Shown here: piece by piece, positions 37,125 through 44,867 of the stretch | Layout: each line of letters begins with the position of its first letter | Numbering within the stretch: the first letter of the stretch is position 1 | Source: Gammaproteobacteria bacterium | GTDB lineage: Bacteria > Pseudomonadota > Gammaproteobacteria > Eutrophobiales > Eutrophobiaceae | Direction of reading: 5' to 3' | DNA length: 64,000 bases | Assembly: GCA_022826885.1 (NCBI GenBank) | Contig: JAJDUB010000053.1 | Coordinates: 62,001-126,000 of the forward strand | Translations under genes and position numbers: made by a program | The notes under the pieces: generated by a model | Told to the model about the DNA's origin: nothing | Seen by the model: the letters and a program-made list of their open reading frames with translations, nothing else | The model's database searches: none

Positions 37125-38420
37125 ATGAAACACCTTAGATTATATTCCCTGGTCCTTCTCGCCGGGACGTTATTCCCCGCACTCTGCCTGGCCCAGGATA
37201 CGCCTGAGCTGAACGGCGCCAATACCGCCTGGATCCTGGTTTCGACGGCCCTCGTGCTGTTCATGACCTTGCCGGGTCTGGCCCTGTTCTATGCGGGGCT
37301 GGTGCGCGCCAAGAACGTCCTGTCCGTATTGATGCAGTGTTTTTCCATTGCCTGCCTGATGTCCATCCTGTGGCTGGTCGCAGGCTACGGGCTGGCGTTC
37401 GGCGATGGCGGCGGCATGAACCAGTTCGTCGGCATGGGCAAGTTCTTCCTCGACGGGGTCGGCTGGGACAGCATGAGCGGCGATATCCCGGAGACCGTGT
37501 TTTTCATGTTCCAGATGACGTTTGCCATCATCACGCCCGCGCTGATCGTAGGCGGCTTCGCGGAACGCATGAAATTCTCCGCGGTACTGTGGTTTTCCGT
37601 CCTGTGGCTGTTGCTGGTGTACGCCCCCGTGTGCCACTGGGTCTGGGGCGGCGGCTGGCTGGGCGACTTGGGATTCATGGACTTTGCCGGCGGCACGGTA
37701 GTCCATATCAATGCCGGCGTGGCCGCGATCGTCGCGGCGATTGTGCTGGGCAACCGCAAGGGTTTCCCCGGCACCGCGATGCCGCCCCATAACATGACCT
37801 TGTCCGTGGCCGGGGCCTCGATGCTGTGGGTAGGCTGGTTCGGCTTCAACGCGGGCAGCGCCCTGGCCGCCGACGGCAACGCCGGCATGGCCATGCTGGT
37901 CACGCACATCTCCGCGGCGGCAGGCTCCCTGGCCTGGGTCGCCTGCGAGTGGATCAAGCACGGCAAGCCCAGCGTGCTGGGTATCGTCACCGGCATGGTG
38001 GCGGGTCTCGGCACCATCACCCCGGCCTCGGGGTTCGTCGGCCCCCTGGGCGGTCAGCTGATCGGAATCTCGGCCGGTGTCGTCTGCTATTTCGCCACCC
38101 AGTACATCAAGCGCAGTCTCAAGATCGATGACTCCCTGGACGTCTTTCCGGTGCACGGAGTCGGCGGCGCGCTTGGTTGCCTGTTGACGGCAGTCTTTTT
38201 TGCCGGCAGCCTGGGCGGCCCGGCGGATGCAGGCTACGCCATGGGTTCGCAGTTCACGATCCAGGTAATAGGCGTGGTCGCAACGGTCCTGTGGTGCGGC
38301 ATACTCAGTTTTATCATCCTGAAGGTACTCGACGCCGTCATGGGATTGCGCGTCACCGCAGATGAAGAAACCGAAGGCCTCGACCTGGTATCCCACGACG
38401 AACGCGGCTATTCCCTGTAA
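37125..38420 (+). CDS. amtB: Ammonium transporter (Amt family), second copy
   Basis: A 431-residue Amt protein following glnK by 15 bases. The signal-like N-terminus (LVLLAGTLFPALCLA) precedes the first membrane helix. The core repeats the hallmarks of the first copy: FQMTFAIITPALIVGGFAER, CHWVWGGGWLGDLGFMDFAG, and the second histidine in DVFPVHGVGGALGCLLT. It ends LVSHDERGYSL. The two copies diverge throughout, so this is not a recent duplication. Confidence 0.94.
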   Translation: MKHLRLYSLVLLAGTLFPALCLAQDTPELNGANTAWILVSTALVLFMTLPGLALFYAGLVRAKNVLSVLMQCFSIACLMSILWLVAGYGLAFGDGGGMNQFVGMGKFFLDGVGWDSMSGDIPETVFFMFQMTFAIITPALIVGGFAERMKFSAVLWFSVLWLLLVYAPVCHWVWGGGWLGDLGFMDFAGGTVVHINAGVAAIVAAIVLGNRKGFPGTAMPPHNMTLSVAGASMLWVGWFGFNAGSALAADGNAGMAMLVTHISAAAGSLAWVACEWIKHGKPSVLGIVTGMVAGLGTITPASGFVGPLGGQLIGISAGVVCYFATQYIKRSLKIDDSLDVFPVHGVGGALGCLLTAVFFAGSLGGPADAGYAMGSQFTIQVIGVVATVLWCGILSFIILKVLDAVMGLRVTADEETEGLDLVSHDERGYSL

Positions 38421-38433
38421 ATACGTAAAAACC

Positions 38434-38476
38434 GGGGTCAGAGTAAGAAATTCGCCAGAATTTTTACTCTGACCCC
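38434..38476. repeat. GGGGTCAGAGTAA-type palindromic repeat (hairpin)
   Basis: GGGGTCAGAGTAA and TTACTCTGACCCC flank a short loop (ends 38434-38453 and 38458-38476). The same element, with 16-base perfect arms, is present at 40965-41034, and a degenerate one occurs near 25599-25624. Its recurrence as a mirror-image pair in gaps suggests a REP-like element family. It also lies just after amtB and could stop transcription, although without a proper T-run. Confidence 0.8.
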
Positions 38477-38506
38477 ATATTTCCGACATCCCCATCCCCT
38501 CCCGTC

Positions 38507-38670
38507 ATTCCTGCGCATGCAGGAATCCGTATTTCCAATACAGGACACCCATGAAAATTATATGGGCAGTTCTAATACAGGACACCCATAAATTTCAGGA
38601 CACCCATATAATTTTCATGGGTGTCCTGAAATTTCTCCTGAAATTTATGGGTGTCCTGAAATTATCCTGC
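38507..38670. repeat. GGACACCCA repeat cluster 2 (3 direct, 2 inverted) with an ATTCCTG-type palindrome
   Basis: Direct copies start at 38543, 38580 and 38598; inverted copies start at 38618 and 38648. Local flanks are AATTTCA/TGAAATT. To the left, 38507-38526 is a palindrome ATTCCTGCGCATGCAGGAAT. Copies run to within 20 bases of the aroE start, so no ribosome-binding site is visible between cluster and gene. Confidence 0.92.
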
Positions 38671-38684
38671 GATACAATGTCGCA

Positions 38685-39494
38685 ATGGACAACTACGCCG
38701 TCATCGGCAACCCCATAGCACACAGCCTCTCCCCTCGTATCCACGGGTTGTTCGCTGAGCAGACCGGCGAGGAACTGGCCTATCGCGCCATACTCTCCCA
38801 TCCCGGCGAATTCACCGCCGACGTCGAGGCGTTCCGCCGGGCAGGCGGCCTGGGACTGAACATCACCCTGCCATTCAAGGAACAGGCCTGGGAATATGTC
38901 ACCCACAGCAGCGCCCGGGCGGACCGGGCGCGGGCCGCCAACCTGATCCGCTTTGACGCGGACGGCCGGGTTTACGGCGATTCCACCGACGGCGCGGGAC
39001 TGGTGCGGGATCTCGGCGCCAACGGTGTCCGGATCATCGGAAAACGTATATTGCTGGTGGGCGCGGGCGGGGCGGTCAGGAGCGTAATGGGGAACCTCCT
39101 TGACGAGCAACCGGCCGGCGTGACCATTATCAACCGTACCCGCTCTCGGGCGCTGGCGCTGCTGGAACTGTTTCCCGAAGCCGGCGGTATCCTCAGCGCG
39201 CAGGGTTTTGACGAACCCGCCGCCGGCCCATACAACCTGGTGATCAACGGCGCATCGGCGGGCCTGGCCGGCCAGCCCCTGTCCCTCCCGGACGTAATCC
39301 TGGCGCCGGGCGCCTGCTGCTATGACATGGTGTACGGCCAGGCGGCCCGGGTGTTCCTGGACTGGGCCGCAGCCAACGGTGCGGCAAAACGCCTGGACGG
39401 CCTGGGAATGCTGGTGGAACAGGCCGCCGAATCGTTCCACATCTGGCGCGGCGTGCGGCCGGATACCCAACCCGTCATCAGCGCACTGCGATAA
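38685..39494 (+). CDS. aroE: Shikimate dehydrogenase
   Basis: AroE reduces 3-dehydroshikimate to shikimate with NADPH. At 269 residues it is the normal length. The shikimate-binding GNPIAHSLSPRIHGLF is at the N-terminus, then NITLPFKEQAW (catalytic lysine), the Rossmann GAGGAVRSVMGNLL near residue 126 and the NADPH-specific INRTRSRA. No Shine-Dalgarno is visible because the leader is a repeat cluster. The next gene converges from the minus strand after a 127-base inverted repeat. Confidence 0.95.
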   Translation: MDNYAVIGNPIAHSLSPRIHGLFAEQTGEELAYRAILSHPGEFTADVEAFRRAGGLGLNITLPFKEQAWEYVTHSSARADRARAANLIRFDADGRVYGDSTDGAGLVRDLGANGVRIIGKRILLVGAGGAVRSVMGNLLDEQPAGVTIINRTRSRALALLELFPEAGGILSAQGFDEPAAGPYNLVINGASAGLAGQPLSLPDVILAPGACCYDMVYGQAARVFLDWAAANGAAKRLDGLGMLVEQAAESFHIWRGVRPDTQPVISALR

Positions 39495-39497
39495 TTT

Positions 39498-39621
39498 ATC
39501 CGCAGATGACGCAGATTAGCGCAGATATAATGTTGGTACGGTTGTCCGTCGATAGGAAAATCAATCCGTAAAAACAGAAGACTCATAAAATCATCTGCGT
39601 TCATCTGCGTCATCTGCGGAT
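39498..39621. repeat. Inverted CGCAGATGACGCAGAT-type repeat between aroE and dctM
   Basis: The left arm 39498-39526 and right arm 39593-39621 are inverted copies of ATCCGCAGATGACGCAGAT plus ten more bases, with two mismatches in 29 and a 66-base spacer. The motif is internally repetitive (GCAGAT three times). Similar words recur in many bacterial genomes as dispersed repeats. It ends exactly at the dctM stop and can serve as the transcription stop for the convergent aroE and dctM. Confidence 0.8.
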
Positions 39622-40935
39622 TTACAGTCCTTGCATCCGGTCCATCAGGTCAGGCAGCCATGTAATCAGCTTGGGGAACAGGCACAGCAGAATGATGGCG
39701 CCGACCTGTATCGAGATGAACGGAATAATCCCCTGGTAGATATGCTGGATGCGGATCTCCTTCGGAGCCACCGCCTTCAGGTAAAACAGGGAAAAACCGA
39801 AGGGCGGGGTCAGGAACGAGGTCTGCAGGTTGATGGCGATCAGCACGGCAAGCCACAACAGGTCCACCCCCATGCCGGCGGCGATGGGCGCCAGGATGGG
39901 GACGACGATGAAACAGATCTGGAGAAAATCCAGGAAGAAGCCGAGCAGGAAGATGAGGAGCATGCTGGCGATGAGAAAGCCCAGCGTGCCGCCGGGCAGG
40001 TTGGTCATCACGTCCAGCACCAGGTGGTCGCCGCCCATGCCCCGGAACACCAGGCCAAAGGCAGTGGCGCCGATCAGGATCAGGAACACCATGCTGGTGA
40101 GCCGGGTGGTAAGGCGCATGGCCTCGTTCAACCTGTCCAGGGAGAGTTGCCCGTGCAGGGCCGCCAGCAACAGCGCGCCCAGCGCGCCGACCGCGGCCGA
40201 TTCCGTGGGCGAGGCAATTCCGAAGAATATGGAACCCAGGACACCGACCACCAGCGCCAGCGGCGGCAACAGGGTCAGGAACACCTTGCGCGCCAGATTT
40301 TCGTCAGTCTCTGCCGTTATCGCGGGAGCGACTTCCGGCCTGAGCCACGCGTACAGGCAGATGTATACCAGGAACAGCGCCACCAGCAGCATCCCGGGCA
40401 CGACGGCGCCGATGAACAGGCGGCCGACGGGCACGCCCATCACATCGCCCAGCAGGATCAGGACGATACTCGGCGGGATGATCTGGCCCAGGGTGCCGGC
40501 GGCGGCGATGGTGCCGGTTGAAAGCTGCCGGGAATAATTCCGGCGCAGCATGGTGGGCAGCGCGATGATCCCCATGGTGACCACCGTGGCGCCCACGACC
40601 CCGGTAGTGGCGGCCAGCAATGCCCCGACGATCACGACGGAAACGGCCAGCCCGCCGCGCAGGCGTCCGAACAGCAGGCCCATCGTTTCCAAGAGGTCCT
40701 CAGCTAGCCCGGATTTGTCCAGCACAATGCCCATGAAGATGAACAGCGGCACCGCCAGCAAGGTGAAATTGGTCATCACCCCCCAGATCCTCAGGGGCAG
40801 CAGGTGGAAAAAATCAAAGCCCAGAAATACCCCGCCGAACAGCAGCGCAATCGCCCCGAGGGTGAACGCGACCGGGTAGCCCAGCATCAGCATGAGCATC
40901 AGGCTCAGGAACATCAGGACGATCCAGACAGTCAT
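39622..40935 (-). CDS. dctM: TRAP transporter large permease subunit (DctM family)
   Basis: A 437-residue membrane protein of the DctM / ion-transporter superfamily with about twelve hydrophobic helices. The family block LFGRLRGGLAVSVVIVGALL is near residue 88 and TGTIAAAGTLGQIIPPSI near 140. ATG 40935 is preferred over the TTG one codon upstream. TRAP systems take up organic acids using a periplasmic binding protein and the ion gradient. The small subunit dctQ is just upstream, but no DctP gene is present in this window, and an inverted repeat separates the two permease genes. Confidence 0.9.
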   Translation of the reverse strand: MTVWIVLMFLSLMLMLMLGYPVAFTLGAIALLFGGVFLGFDFFHLLPLRIWGVMTNFTLLAVPLFIFMGIVLDKSGLAEDLLETMGLLFGRLRGGLAVSVVIVGALLAATTGVVGATVVTMGIIALPTMLRRNYSRQLSTGTIAAAGTLGQIIPPSIVLILLGDVMGVPVGRLFIGAVVPGMLLVALFLVYICLYAWLRPEVAPAITAETDENLARKVFLTLLPPLALVVGVLGSIFFGIASPTESAAVGALGALLLAALHGQLSLDRLNEAMRLTTRLTSMVFLILIGATAFGLVFRGMGGDHLVLDVMTNLPGGTLGFLIASMLLIFLLGFFLDFLQICFIVVPILAPIAAGMGVDLLWLAVLIAINLQTSFLTPPFGFSLFYLKAVAPKEIRIQHIYQGIIPFISIQVGAIILLCLFPKLITWLPDLMDRMQGL

Positions 40936-40964
40936 CAATCGTTTGCCTTGAATGCCGTGATGCC

Positions 40965-41034
40965 GGGGTCAGAGTAAAAACCCATCGAAATGCGTGCTTC
41001 TATCATATATCTTGCAGGTTTTTACTCTGACCCC
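40965..41034. repeat. GGGGTCAGAGTAAAAA inverted pair between dctM and dctQ
   Basis: Perfect 16-base arms at 40965-40980 and 41019-41034, spacer 38 bases. The arms are the same word as at 38434-38476. The pair sits between two genes that are normally adjacent or overlapping. It is a candidate REP-like insertion that has split the operon. Confidence 0.85.
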
Positions 41035-41041
41035 ACCTATC

Positions 41042-41575
41042 TCACTCATCCCGGCCAGGTTCGCGGTCAAGGATAAAGCACAGGCTTTTCAGGCCCTCGC
41101 CGATGCCCTGGATGATCAGCAGGAAAAAGCCCAGTGGAATCGCCGCCTTCAGCACCCAGCGGTAGGGCAGCCCGCCCGGGTCGGGCGAACCTTCGGCAAA
41201 CTGGTAGGCCTGGAAGACGAAGGGCCAGGAGCTTTTTATGATCAGGATGCAGAACGGGACCAGGAACAGCAGCGAGCAGACCAGGTTGATCCAGGCCCGC
41301 CGGTAATCCGACATGAACCGGCTGCGGTAAACCAGGTCCAGCCGCACGTGGTCGTCATGTTTCAGGGTATAGGCCGCGCCCAGCAGGAAAATGAGGGAAA
41401 ACAGGTGCCACTCCATCTCCTGGATCGCGATGGACCCGCTCTGGAAGAAATATCGCATGATGACGTCATAGGAAACCAGCAACACCAGCGCCGGCACCAG
41501 CCAGGACAACCCCCGCCCCGAGATCTCACTGAACCACTCAATCCTCCCGGACACTTTCTCAATCAACTCCCGCAT
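41042..41575 (-). CDS. dctQ: TRAP transporter small permease subunit (DctQ family)
   Basis: A 177-residue protein with four hydrophobic helices, typical of DctQ. The conserved block near residue 60 reads FQSGSIAIQEMEWHLFSLIF, then HDDHVRLDLVYR. The start is ATG 41575. The frame continues upstream to GTG 41608, but that stretch lies in repeat cluster 3 and adds nothing family-like. It precedes dctM in transcription order but is separated by a 106-base gap filled by a repeat. Confidence 0.85.
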   Translation of the reverse strand: MRELIEKVSGRIEWFSEISGRGLSWLVPALVLLVSYDVIMRYFFQSGSIAIQEMEWHLFSLIFLLGAAYTLKHDDHVRLDLVYRSRFMSDYRRAWINLVCSLLFLVPFCILIIKSSWPFVFQAYQFAEGSPDPGGLPYRWVLKAAIPLGFFLLIIQGIGEGLKSLCFILDREPGRDE

Positions 41576-41596
41576 CCCCACATTGTAACCCTTCTC

Positions 41597-41814
41597 AAAT
41601 GAGGACACCCATAAATTCTCAAACGAGTCTCAAACGAGAGTCTCAAACGAGGACACCCATAAATCCGGTTAAATGAGGGTTAAATGAGGACACCCACAAT
41701 TCATGGGTGTCCCGGAATGTGTCCGGAATGCATGGGTGTCCCGAAATGCACATGGGTGTCCCGGAATGCATGGGTGTCCCGGAATGCACCCACAATGCAT
41801 GGGTGTCCTGGAAT
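41597..41814. repeat. GGACACCCA repeat cluster 3 (3 direct, 5 inverted)
   Basis: Direct copies start at 41603, 41651 and 41688; inverted copies start at 41704, 41733, 41753, 41771 and 41800. Local flanks are CTCAAACGA/TTAAATGA before the direct copies and GGAATGCA around the inverted ones, with nested duplications such as AAACGAG repeated three times. The cluster fills the gap between the dctQ start and the rsmA stop. Confidence 0.93.
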
Positions 41815-41820
41815 GGGGAA

Positions 41821-42579
41821 TCAGGAATTGGAGAGTTTGATGTAATCCTCGACGCTCAATTCGGCGGGTCTTGCGCCGGGCGGGATGCCCAGTTCCTCCA
41901 GTTGCCCCGCGTCGAACCACGGTTTCAACCCGTTGCTCACTTTCTTGCGGCGGGCAGAGAAGGCGGCCCGCACAAGTTCCGTGAACAGGTTGAAGTCCCT
42001 GATCCGGCCGGCCGCTTCGGGCATGGCAGTCAGTCTCACCACGGCTGAAGCGACCTTCGGCCTGGGGCTGAACGCGGCAGACCCCACGTCAAACAGCTTC
42101 TCCGTGCGGCAGCGCGCCTGCACCATCACACTGAGCCTGCCGTACTCGGGCGTGCCCGGGCCTGCGCAAATCCGGTCGACCACTTCCTTCTGCAACATGA
42201 ACAGCATGCGGCCGACCTGGTTGAAACCCAGCAGGTGGAACAGCAGGGGAGTGGAGATATTGTAGGGCAGGTTGCCCACCACCTTCAGCGGCGCCGGGCC
42301 GAATCCGGCAAAGTCCACTGTCAGTACATCCTGCCGCACCAGGTTCAAACGGCCGATACCCTCGCACCGTTCAACCAGTTCCGCGGCAAGGTCCCGGTCG
42401 ACCTCAACCACGTCCAGTTCACCAGCCGTGCGCAGCAGGGGGATGGTCAGCGCGCCCCTGCCGGGGCCGATCTCGACGATTCTCTCGCCGGGACGCGGGT
42501 CAATGGCCCGGATTATCCTGTCGACAATGGCCGCGTCCCTGAGAAAATGCTGGCCGAAGCGCCTGCGCACGGGAGCCAT
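41821..42579 (-). CDS. rsmA: 16S rRNA (adenine1518-N6/adenine1519-N6)-dimethyltransferase
   Basis: RsmA (KsgA) dimethylates two adenines in helix 45 of 16S rRNA. It has 252 residues. The N-terminus FGQHFLRDAAIVDRIIRAID precedes the SAM-binding VEIGPGRGALTIPLL, and the catalytic motif NLPYNIS is near residue 105. It follows pdxA by 15 bases, in the usual lptD-surA-pdxA-rsmA order. The next genes normally expected in this order (apaG-apaH) are about 9 kb away. Confidence 0.96.
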   Translation of the reverse strand: MAPVRRRFGQHFLRDAAIVDRIIRAIDPRPGERIVEIGPGRGALTIPLLRTAGELDVVEVDRDLAAELVERCEGIGRLNLVRQDVLTVDFAGFGPAPLKVVGNLPYNISTPLLFHLLGFNQVGRMLFMLQKEVVDRICAGPGTPEYGRLSVMVQARCRTEKLFDVGSAAFSPRPKVASAVVRLTAMPEAAGRIRDFNLFTELVRAAFSARRKKVSNGLKPWFDAGQLEELGIPPGARPAELSVEDYIKLSNS

Positions 42580-42594
42580 GAAAACCGGACCTGA

Positions 42595-43578
42595 CTATTT
42601 GCGGGCCAGGTGAATGGCCAGATCGATGGCCGCGCACATGCTGCCCGCATCGGCCTTGCCGGTTCCTGCCAGGTCGAAGGCTGTGCCGTGGTCAACCGAA
42701 GTCCGGATGATGGGCAGCCCCAGGGTGACATTCACGGTTTTGCCGAATCCATGGGATTTAAGCACCGGCAGGCCCTGGTCATGGTACATGGATATCACCG
42801 CGTCCGTATGCTCCAGAGAAGCAGCGGTAAAAGCGGTATCCGCCGGGACCGGCCCCGCCAGGTCCAGGCCCTCGGCTTTCAGTTCTTCGATGACCGGGGT
42901 GACGACCTCATTCTCCTCCTCACCCAGCAGGCCGTCCTCCCCGGCGTGGGGGTTGATGCCGCAGACCAGCAGGCGCGGCTCTATGATGCCGAATTTCGCC
43001 TGCATGTCATCGGCAACGACCCGGATGACGTCGCGCAGGTGACGGCGGGTGATGCGCCCCGCAACCTGGTTCAGGGGCACGTGCGTCGTGACCAGCGCAA
43101 TCCGGGCAAAGTCGTTCGCCAGCATCATCACCGGCGACAGGCTGCCGCAGTAATTCGCGATGTACTCGGTATGCCCCGTGAAATTGTGCCCCGCCGCGGC
43201 AATGGCGGACTTGCTCACCGGACCGGTGACCATGGCATGAAATTCACCGGACATGCAGCCGTCGACCGCGCGTTCAATGGCCGAGACCAGGCAGTCGATA
43301 TTGCGCGGCGCCGGTTTTCCGGGCTTCACCGCCGGCACCGCCAGCGGCTGGTTCAGGTATAACAGTTGCCCGGCCTTGTGCGGCTTGACCGGCGCATCGG
43401 GATCGTACTGGATTAACTCAACGTCTGTGCCGAGCAGGCGCGCCCGCGCTTCCAGCACTACGGGATCGCCGATAACGATTCTCTGCGCCCAGACCTGCTT
43501 CAGGGCGCTTGCGAGCAGAACATCGGGGCCGATACCCGCAGGGTCCCCCATGGTCAAGGCCACACGCGGACAGGTCAT
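42595..43578 (-). CDS. pdxA: 4-hydroxythreonine-4-phosphate dehydrogenase
   Basis: PdxA makes 2-amino-3-oxo-4-phosphooxybutyrate in pyridoxal phosphate synthesis. At 327 residues it has the usual length. The N-terminal MGDPAGIGPDVLLASAL, the middle region TGHTEYIANYCGS and HVPLNQV, and the C-terminal YHDQGLPVLKSHGFGKTVNV are diagnostic. It overlaps surA by four bases (ATGA), so translation is coupled. Confidence 0.95.
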   Translation of the reverse strand: MTCPRVALTMGDPAGIGPDVLLASALKQVWAQRIVIGDPVVLEARARLLGTDVELIQYDPDAPVKPHKAGQLLYLNQPLAVPAVKPGKPAPRNIDCLVSAIERAVDGCMSGEFHAMVTGPVSKSAIAAAGHNFTGHTEYIANYCGSLSPVMMLANDFARIALVTTHVPLNQVAGRITRRHLRDVIRVVADDMQAKFGIIEPRLLVCGINPHAGEDGLLGEEENEVVTPVIEELKAEGLDLAGPVPADTAFTAASLEHTDAVISMYHDQGLPVLKSHGFGKTVNVTLGLPIIRTSVDHGTAFDLAGTGKADAGSMCAAIDLAIHLARK

Positions 43579-44867
43579 GAATCCAGCCGGTACTCCACGT
43601 ACGCCTCGTCGCGCATCTGCCGCAACCAGTCGGTGCGCGCCTCTTCCAGTTTGCGCCGGCGGATCGCCTCCCTGGCCCGCGCCCGCTTGATGTCCTCGGT
43701 GCTGTCGTGCTCCCGCCTGTCAAGCACCTGGACGATGTGAAAACCGTACTGGGACGGGAACGGCTCGCTGGTGGCGCCGGGCTCGAGGGAGTTCATCATG
43801 TTCTCGAACTCCGGCACCAGGTCGCCGGGGTTCACCCAGCCCAGGTCGCCGCCATCGGCGGCGCTCATGGTATCGACGGAATGGGCCTTGGCCAGTTCGG
43901 CAAAATCGTCCCCGCCCTCGATGCGCATCCGCAACTGCCGCAGCCGGCGCAGGGCGTCCTCCGCCGTGGTCAGTTCATCGGGCCGGACCAGGATATGCCT
44001 GGCCCTGGTCTGGGTGACGACCACCTGTTCGCTGCTGCGCTTGTCCAGCAGCTTGACGATGTGGTAGCCGCTGGCGCTCTTGATGATGCCGCTGAGCCCG
44101 CCGACTTCCAAATCGGAGATGAAATTGGCAAACAGCGTCGGGACCTGGCCCGCCTCGCGCCAGCCCAGGTCGCCGCCGTCCAGCGCCTGCTGGCCGTCGG
44201 AGTAGGTGGCGGCTATACTGGCGAAATCAGCGCCGCCCTGCAACTCGCCCAACGCCTTCTCCGCGGTTTCCCTGGCGCGCGTCACCTGGCGCGTGGAAGC
44301 CCCTTCGGGTATGGCGATCAGGATATGGGCGATATGGAACTCGATGTCCGTTTCACCCTGGTGCTCCTGGTTTGACAGGTAGTTGTCGATCTCCCGGTCG
44401 GTGACGACGACCCGGTTATCGACCTGGCGCTGCTGCAGCCGGGAAATGAGGATTTCGTCGCGGATCTCCCTGCGGAAATTCTCATAGCCGTAACCGTCCT
44501 GCTCCAGGATCTCCCTGAACTGGTTCAGGCTCAACTCGTTTTCCCTGGCTATATTGCTGATGGTGCGGTTCAGGGTTTCATCATCGACCCGGATGCCCGT
44601 GTTCTGCGCCATCTGGATCTGGAGTTTGGTCATGATCAACCTGTCCAGCACCTGTTTCTCCAGGATGTCCCGGGGGGGCAGGGGGACATTCTGCTCCTCC
44701 ATCTGCGAGGTCACTCCCCTGATCTTCTCCACCAGTTCGCTGCGCATGATCACGTCATCGTTGATGACCGCAACGATCCGGTCCAGGTCCTGTATCGCCG
44801 TTGCCCGGCCGCACAGCAACGTCCCGGCAAGCGCCAGCAGCGCAATTGGATACCGGACCCGTCTCAT
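43575..44867 (-). CDS. surA: Periplasmic peptidyl-prolyl isomerase SurA
   Basis: SurA is a chaperone and prolyl isomerase escorting outer-membrane proteins, including LptD. The 430-residue protein has an N-terminal signal (LLALAGTLLCGRATA), the SurA N-domain (LDRIVAVINDDVIMRSELVE), and two parvulin domains near residues 175-275 and 285-385, each with the ARHILV or AHILIAI motif. It overlaps the lptD stop and the pdxA start by four bases each. Confidence 0.96.
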   Translation of the reverse strand: MRRVRYPIALLALAGTLLCGRATAIQDLDRIVAVINDDVIMRSELVEKIRGVTSQMEEQNVPLPPRDILEKQVLDRLIMTKLQIQMAQNTGIRVDDETLNRTISNIARENELSLNQFREILEQDGYGYENFRREIRDEILISRLQQRQVDNRVVVTDREIDNYLSNQEHQGETDIEFHIAHILIAIPEGASTRQVTRARETAEKALGELQGGADFASIAATYSDGQQALDGGDLGWREAGQVPTLFANFISDLEVGGLSGIIKSASGYHIVKLLDKRSSEQVVVTQTRARHILVRPDELTTAEDALRRLRQLRMRIEGGDDFAELAKAHSVDTMSAADGGDLGWVNPGDLVPEFENMMNSLEPGATSEPFPSQYGFHIVQVLDRREHDSTEDIKRARAREAIRRRKLEEARTDWLRQMRDEAYVEYRLDS

